Source: an uncultured Bacteroides sp.
GTDB lineage: Bacteria; Bacteroidota; Bacteroidia; Cytophagales; Cyclobacteriaceae
Assembly (NCBI GenBank): GCA_902168185.1
Contig: CABHOV010000073.1
Location: 124,001 to 188,000, forward strand
Length of the DNA stretch: 64,000 bases
Direction of reading: 5' to 3'
Shown here: positions 61,608 through 64,000 of the stretch, piece by piece
Position numbering within the stretch: position 1 is the stretch's first letter
Layout: every line of letters starts with the position of its first letter
The notes under the pieces: generated by a model
What the model was told of the DNA's origin: nothing
Seen by the model: only the letters and a program-made list of their open reading frames with translations
The model's database searches: none
Position numbers and translations under genes: made by a program

Positions 61608-62744
61608 TTATTCGAGCTTCTTATGAAAATATAAAGTGTGATCGGGTAGCAACTCGGGGTGTGCTATTTTCAGCAAGTCGCGTAAAATAATATCGGGGCG
61701 TAAATATCCCAGTTCCATAAATTCACTTCCACCTTTGGCTCCCTTGCGTGCATCATAGGTGTATACTTGCTTTTGTTGAAAAGGCTTGAAGCGGCTATAG
61801 CGTTCATCGGCAGTTTTTATTTCAGCGAGGTTGGTATAGGATCCTGTGCCAATCCACAGGTCGGCCTGATTTGCTTTTTCATATACCGCTTCAAAACTTA
61901 GCTCGAGATATCCGTTGGAAGCATCTTCGCTCCAGAGGTATTTGCAGTGTGCGTCATTTAATATTTTCGAAGCATAATTTTGCCCCCCAGGTAAAAACCA
62001 GGCATCGCCGTATACTACACCACAAAGAACGGAAGGCTGACTCTGTGCTTTATCAGCGATAGCCTTTGCCTCTAAATAACTTTTCTTAACGAACTGAAAA
62101 ATTGAATCTGCTTCTTTCTCTTTGTTGAAAAATACAGCCACAAATTTGATCCACTCCGCGCGACCCAGTGGATGCTTTTCGAGGTATTCCGAATTGATTA
62201 CGACCGGAACTCCAAGTTCTTCTATCTTTTTAAACTGTCCATAATCACTACTCATGGTATAGCCCATAAGCATATCTGGTTTTAACATGGCCAAACGTTC
62301 CAGGTTTATACCCTTGTCGATACCAAGCTCTGTTACTTTTCCGGAATCAACACGAGCCCTCATTTTTTCAGAGCTTATAAAATCTGTAGTGGAAAAACCG
62401 GTAAGCTTGTCGGTTTCTCCAATATAATCCAGCAATGGTATATGGGTTGTTGATGTGCAAGCGATCGAAGCGATCGGGGTTCGTATAATTTTCATGCCTT
62501 GCGCATACGCAGGTATATCTTCTCCTTTAGGAACTAATAAATATGTATACCCTGTAGTAGCCCCTTGAAAAGGATGAAGCACTTCTATGATTTTTAAGTT
62601 ACCATCGTAATGTACTTTGAATCCTTCAGCGTATTCGAGGTGCAGTGAATCTTGCTCACGTGTAGTTTGTTTTTTGGTCGCTTTTTTCTGTGTACAAGCC
62701 CAGCCCGTAAGCAGTACAAAGGCTATATATGAAATTTTTTTCAT
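61608..62744 (-). CDS. periplasmic-binding lipoprotein of an iron/cobalamin ABC transporter
   Basis: Lipoprotein of 378 aa; Cys17 in GWAC is the likely lipid site, although the lipobox is not ideal. The Peripla_BP_2 (class III) fold shows IIRTPIASIACTSTTHIPLL, ITELGI/KGINLERLAMLKPDMLMGYT and a long connecting helix with VFFNKEKEADSIFQFV. These proteins bind siderophores, heme or cobalamin. No permease or ATPase is adjacent, so it may be an orphan or partner with a distant transporter. It starts divergently from the DUF5522 gene. Confidence 0.88.
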   Translation of the reverse strand: MKKISYIAFVLLTGWACTQKKATKKQTTREQDSLHLEYAEGFKVHYDGNLKIIEVLHPFQGATTGYTYLLVPKGEDIPAYAQGMKIIRTPIASIACTSTTHIPLLDYIGETDKLTGFSTTDFISSEKMRARVDSGKVTELGIDKGINLERLAMLKPDMLMGYTMSSDYGQFKKIEELGVPVVINSEYLEKHPLGRAEWIKFVAVFFNKEKEADSIFQFVKKSYLEAKAIADKAQSQPSVLCGVVYGDAWFLPGGQNYASKILNDAHCKYLWSEDASNGYLELSFEAVYEKANQADLWIGTGSYTNLAEIKTADERYSRFKPFQQKQVYTYDARKGAKGGSEFMELGYLRPDIILRDLLKIAHPELLPDHTLYFHKKLE

Positions 62745-62847
62745 GAGATGGATGTTCGAATCACGAAGCAAGGTAACGACTTCATTCCGTATGCTACCGC
62801 GAAAGTTTCAGGAGAATAAATTTTAAGTTTTCTTTGTCGGGAATATT

Positions 62848-63036
62848 ATGGACAACATAGATAAGGGAGAAAGGGAAGATGATTTTAAAGACTCTATATA
62901 TCACTATATGGAGAATGGATTGATTGTCTTTACCGAAGCTTTTCATCTCAAGCGCGGCTATTGCTGCAAAAGTGGTTGCCGGCATTGCCCCTATGGATTT
63001 AAAAAAGGGAAGGACAATAGAGCAGCGAAGGAGTAA
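62848..63036 (+). CDS. DUF5522 small cysteine-rich protein
   Basis: Protein of 62 aa with an acidic N-terminus and a compact Cys motif, RGYCCKSGCRHCPYGFKK, four cysteines likely to bind a metal such as zinc. The central part NGLIVFTEAFHLKRGYCC matches DUF5522, a small domain found in Bacteroidota and in eukaryotic proteins. Function unknown. It converges on meaB with a single base between the stop codons. Confidence 0.85.
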   Translation: MDNIDKGEREDDFKDSIYHYMENGLIVFTEAFHLKRGYCCKSGCRHCPYGFKKGKDNRAAKE

Positions 63037-63037
63037 G

Positions 63038-64000
63038 TCATTTATTCCTGATCGCTTCATGATAAGCCGCTAAATATTGAAGGGCAGCCTGCCGGGACGA
63101 AAGTGTACGATTGCCTACTGATTTTATTAAGTCTTTATTTATACTCTGCAGCGAATCAAGTTTTTGGAGATCATCTTTTAAGAGTTGATCAAAGTATTCC
63201 TGAAACCACGCTATATTTTGCTGGCTGCGATTAGCATCAAAAAAACCGGACGCCATGGTTTGATCTCTATATTTCAAAATCATTTTCCAGGTTTCTTCTA
63301 TACCCTCACCCGTAACAGCGGAGGACGTTAACACGCGGGGAGTCCATCCTGATTCAGCTGCAGCAAAGAGATGAAAGGCATGCTGGTATTCAGCCATAGC
63401 TTCGGTTGCTTTTTTTGTATTGTCGCCATCCGCTTTGGTAATCACCAGGCCATCGGCCATTTCCATGATTCCTTTTTTTATACCCTGAAGTTCATCACCG
63501 GCCCCGGCCAGCATCAGTAGTAAAAAAAAGTCAACCATATTTTTAACGGATACTTCAGACTGACCAACGCCCACAGTTTCAACGATGATCACATCATACC
63601 CAGCGGCTTCGCATAATAACATCACCTCTCTCGTTTTATGCGCAACGCCTCCCAATGTATTTCCGGAAGCGGTAGGACGAATAAACGCGCTTGGATTTTT
63701 AGAGAGTTCCTCCATTCGCGTTTTGTCTCCAAGTATACTTCCTTTCGTGAGCTGACTGCTGGGATCAATTGTAAGAACAGCAAGTTTTTTTTCCTGACTG
63801 ATTATATGCTTGCCGAACGTTTCAATAAAAGTACTTTTTCCTACACCGGGCACACCTGTAATACCAATGCGAATTGCATTGCCTGTTTTCGAAATAATTC
63901 TCTCCAATAATGCTGCACCTGTTATCTGGTCTGCAGTACGCGTGCTTTCAATAAGCGTTATAGCCTGACCTAGGATTACGCGATCGCCCCGCAGAATGCC
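63038..64000 (-). CDS. meaB: methylmalonyl-CoA mutase-associated GTPase MeaB (5' end outside window)
   Basis: G protein chaperone that loads and protects adenosylcobalamin in methylmalonyl-CoA mutase. Walker A is GVPGVGKST and the frame shows DPSSQLTKGSILGDK, FIRPTASGNTLGGVA and IIVETVGVGQSEV. The reading frame stays open to the window edge: before the first in-frame TTG it reads RGDRVILGQAITLIES and TADQITGAALLERI, which belongs to MeaB, so the true start lies beyond 64000 and 321 residues are seen here. A mutase gene would be expected nearby. Confidence 0.95.
   Translation of the reverse strand, partial: GILRGDRVILGQAITLIESTRTADQITGAALLERIISKTGNAIRIGITGVPGVGKSTFIETFGKHIISQEKKLAVLTIDPSSQLTKGSILGDKTRMEELSKNPSAFIRPTASGNTLGGVAHKTREVMLLCEAAGYDVIIVETVGVGQSEVSVKNMVDFFLLLMLAGAGDELQGIKKGIMEMADGLVITKADGDNTKKATEAMAEYQHAFHLFAAAESGWTPRVLTSSAVTGEGIEETWKMILKYRDQTMASGFFDANRSQQNIAWFQEYFDQLLKDDLQKLDSLQSINKDLIKSVGNRTLSSRQAALQYLAAYHEAIRNK

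Noticed and set aside
1-64000. tRNA/rRNA genes, insertion sequences, prophage or CRISPR arrays
   Set aside because: I looked for tRNA-like cloverleaf ends, transposase motifs and direct-repeat/spacer patterns and found none that were convincing; a tRNAscan or CRISPR search would settle it.

Overview
The window looks like chromosomal DNA of a Bacteroidota bacterium, most likely order Cytophagales. Evidence: a type IX secretion (Por) sorting tail on one secreted protein; many short lipoprotein signals; a promoter matching the Bacteroidota consensus (TTTG, 19 bp, TANNTTTG); DUF1599, DUF4292, GWxTD, DUF5522 and BT_3928-type DoxX proteins; an archaeal-type ProRS; and a bacterial kynurenine pathway. 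I saw no rRNA or tRNA gene, insertion sequence, prophage or CRISPR array. The content reads as core genome with tight operons and overlapping stop/start codons.

Positions 1-11 kb: an MltF-like lytic transglycosylase and a lipoprotein, then a divergent kynurenine module. On the minus strand are 3-hydroxyanthranilate dioxygenase, an O6-alkylguanine repair protein, kynureninase and kynurenine 3-monooxygenase. On the plus strand are an SDR lacking the usual catalytic Tyr/Lys and 2-aminomuconate semialdehyde dehydrogenase. pnuC-nadR (NMN/nicotinamide riboside uptake and conversion to NAD) follow. 11-17.7 kb: an ECF42-type sigma factor with its SnoaL-like and DGPF/YCII companions, acylphosphatase, a membrane-anchored AraC regulator, a Bcr/CflA exporter and a secreted aminopeptidase P.

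17.8-30 kb: a GroES-like protein, a tricorn-type S41 protease, a secreted nuclease, a very large TPR protein built from a repeated seven-TPR superunit of exactly 714 bp, an ECF sigma/anti-sigma pair whose sigma gene lacks an in-frame canonical start, a methyltransferase and a GWxTD protein. 30-40.6 kb: the minus-strand set tatA-gatA-(LysM transglycosylase), then a cell-envelope operon (flippase, sugar nucleotidyltransferase, TPR protein, DUF4292 lipoprotein, degenerate LytM/EnvC protein) and an enoyl-CoA hydratase.

40.6-64 kb: a T9SS cargo protein; threonine catabolism (tdh facing a Pro-rich repeat protein plus kbl); a secreted WD40-caspase fusion downstream of folP-cdaA (c-di-AMP synthesis); DUF1599, DoxX and shikimate kinase; a FadL-like porin whose likely terminator lies inside the convergent aroK; a Tyr/Asn/Trp-rich secreted protein; proS; NfeD-like and flotillin-like genes; a WG-repeat protein; a metal/cobalamin-type binding lipoprotein; DUF5522; and the truncated edge of meaB. 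The most notable points are the exact TPR super-repeat, the sigma gene without a start codon, the substituted SDR in the kynurenine cluster, the caspase fusion, the embedded terminator and a window-wide excess of TATA/CTATAG words.
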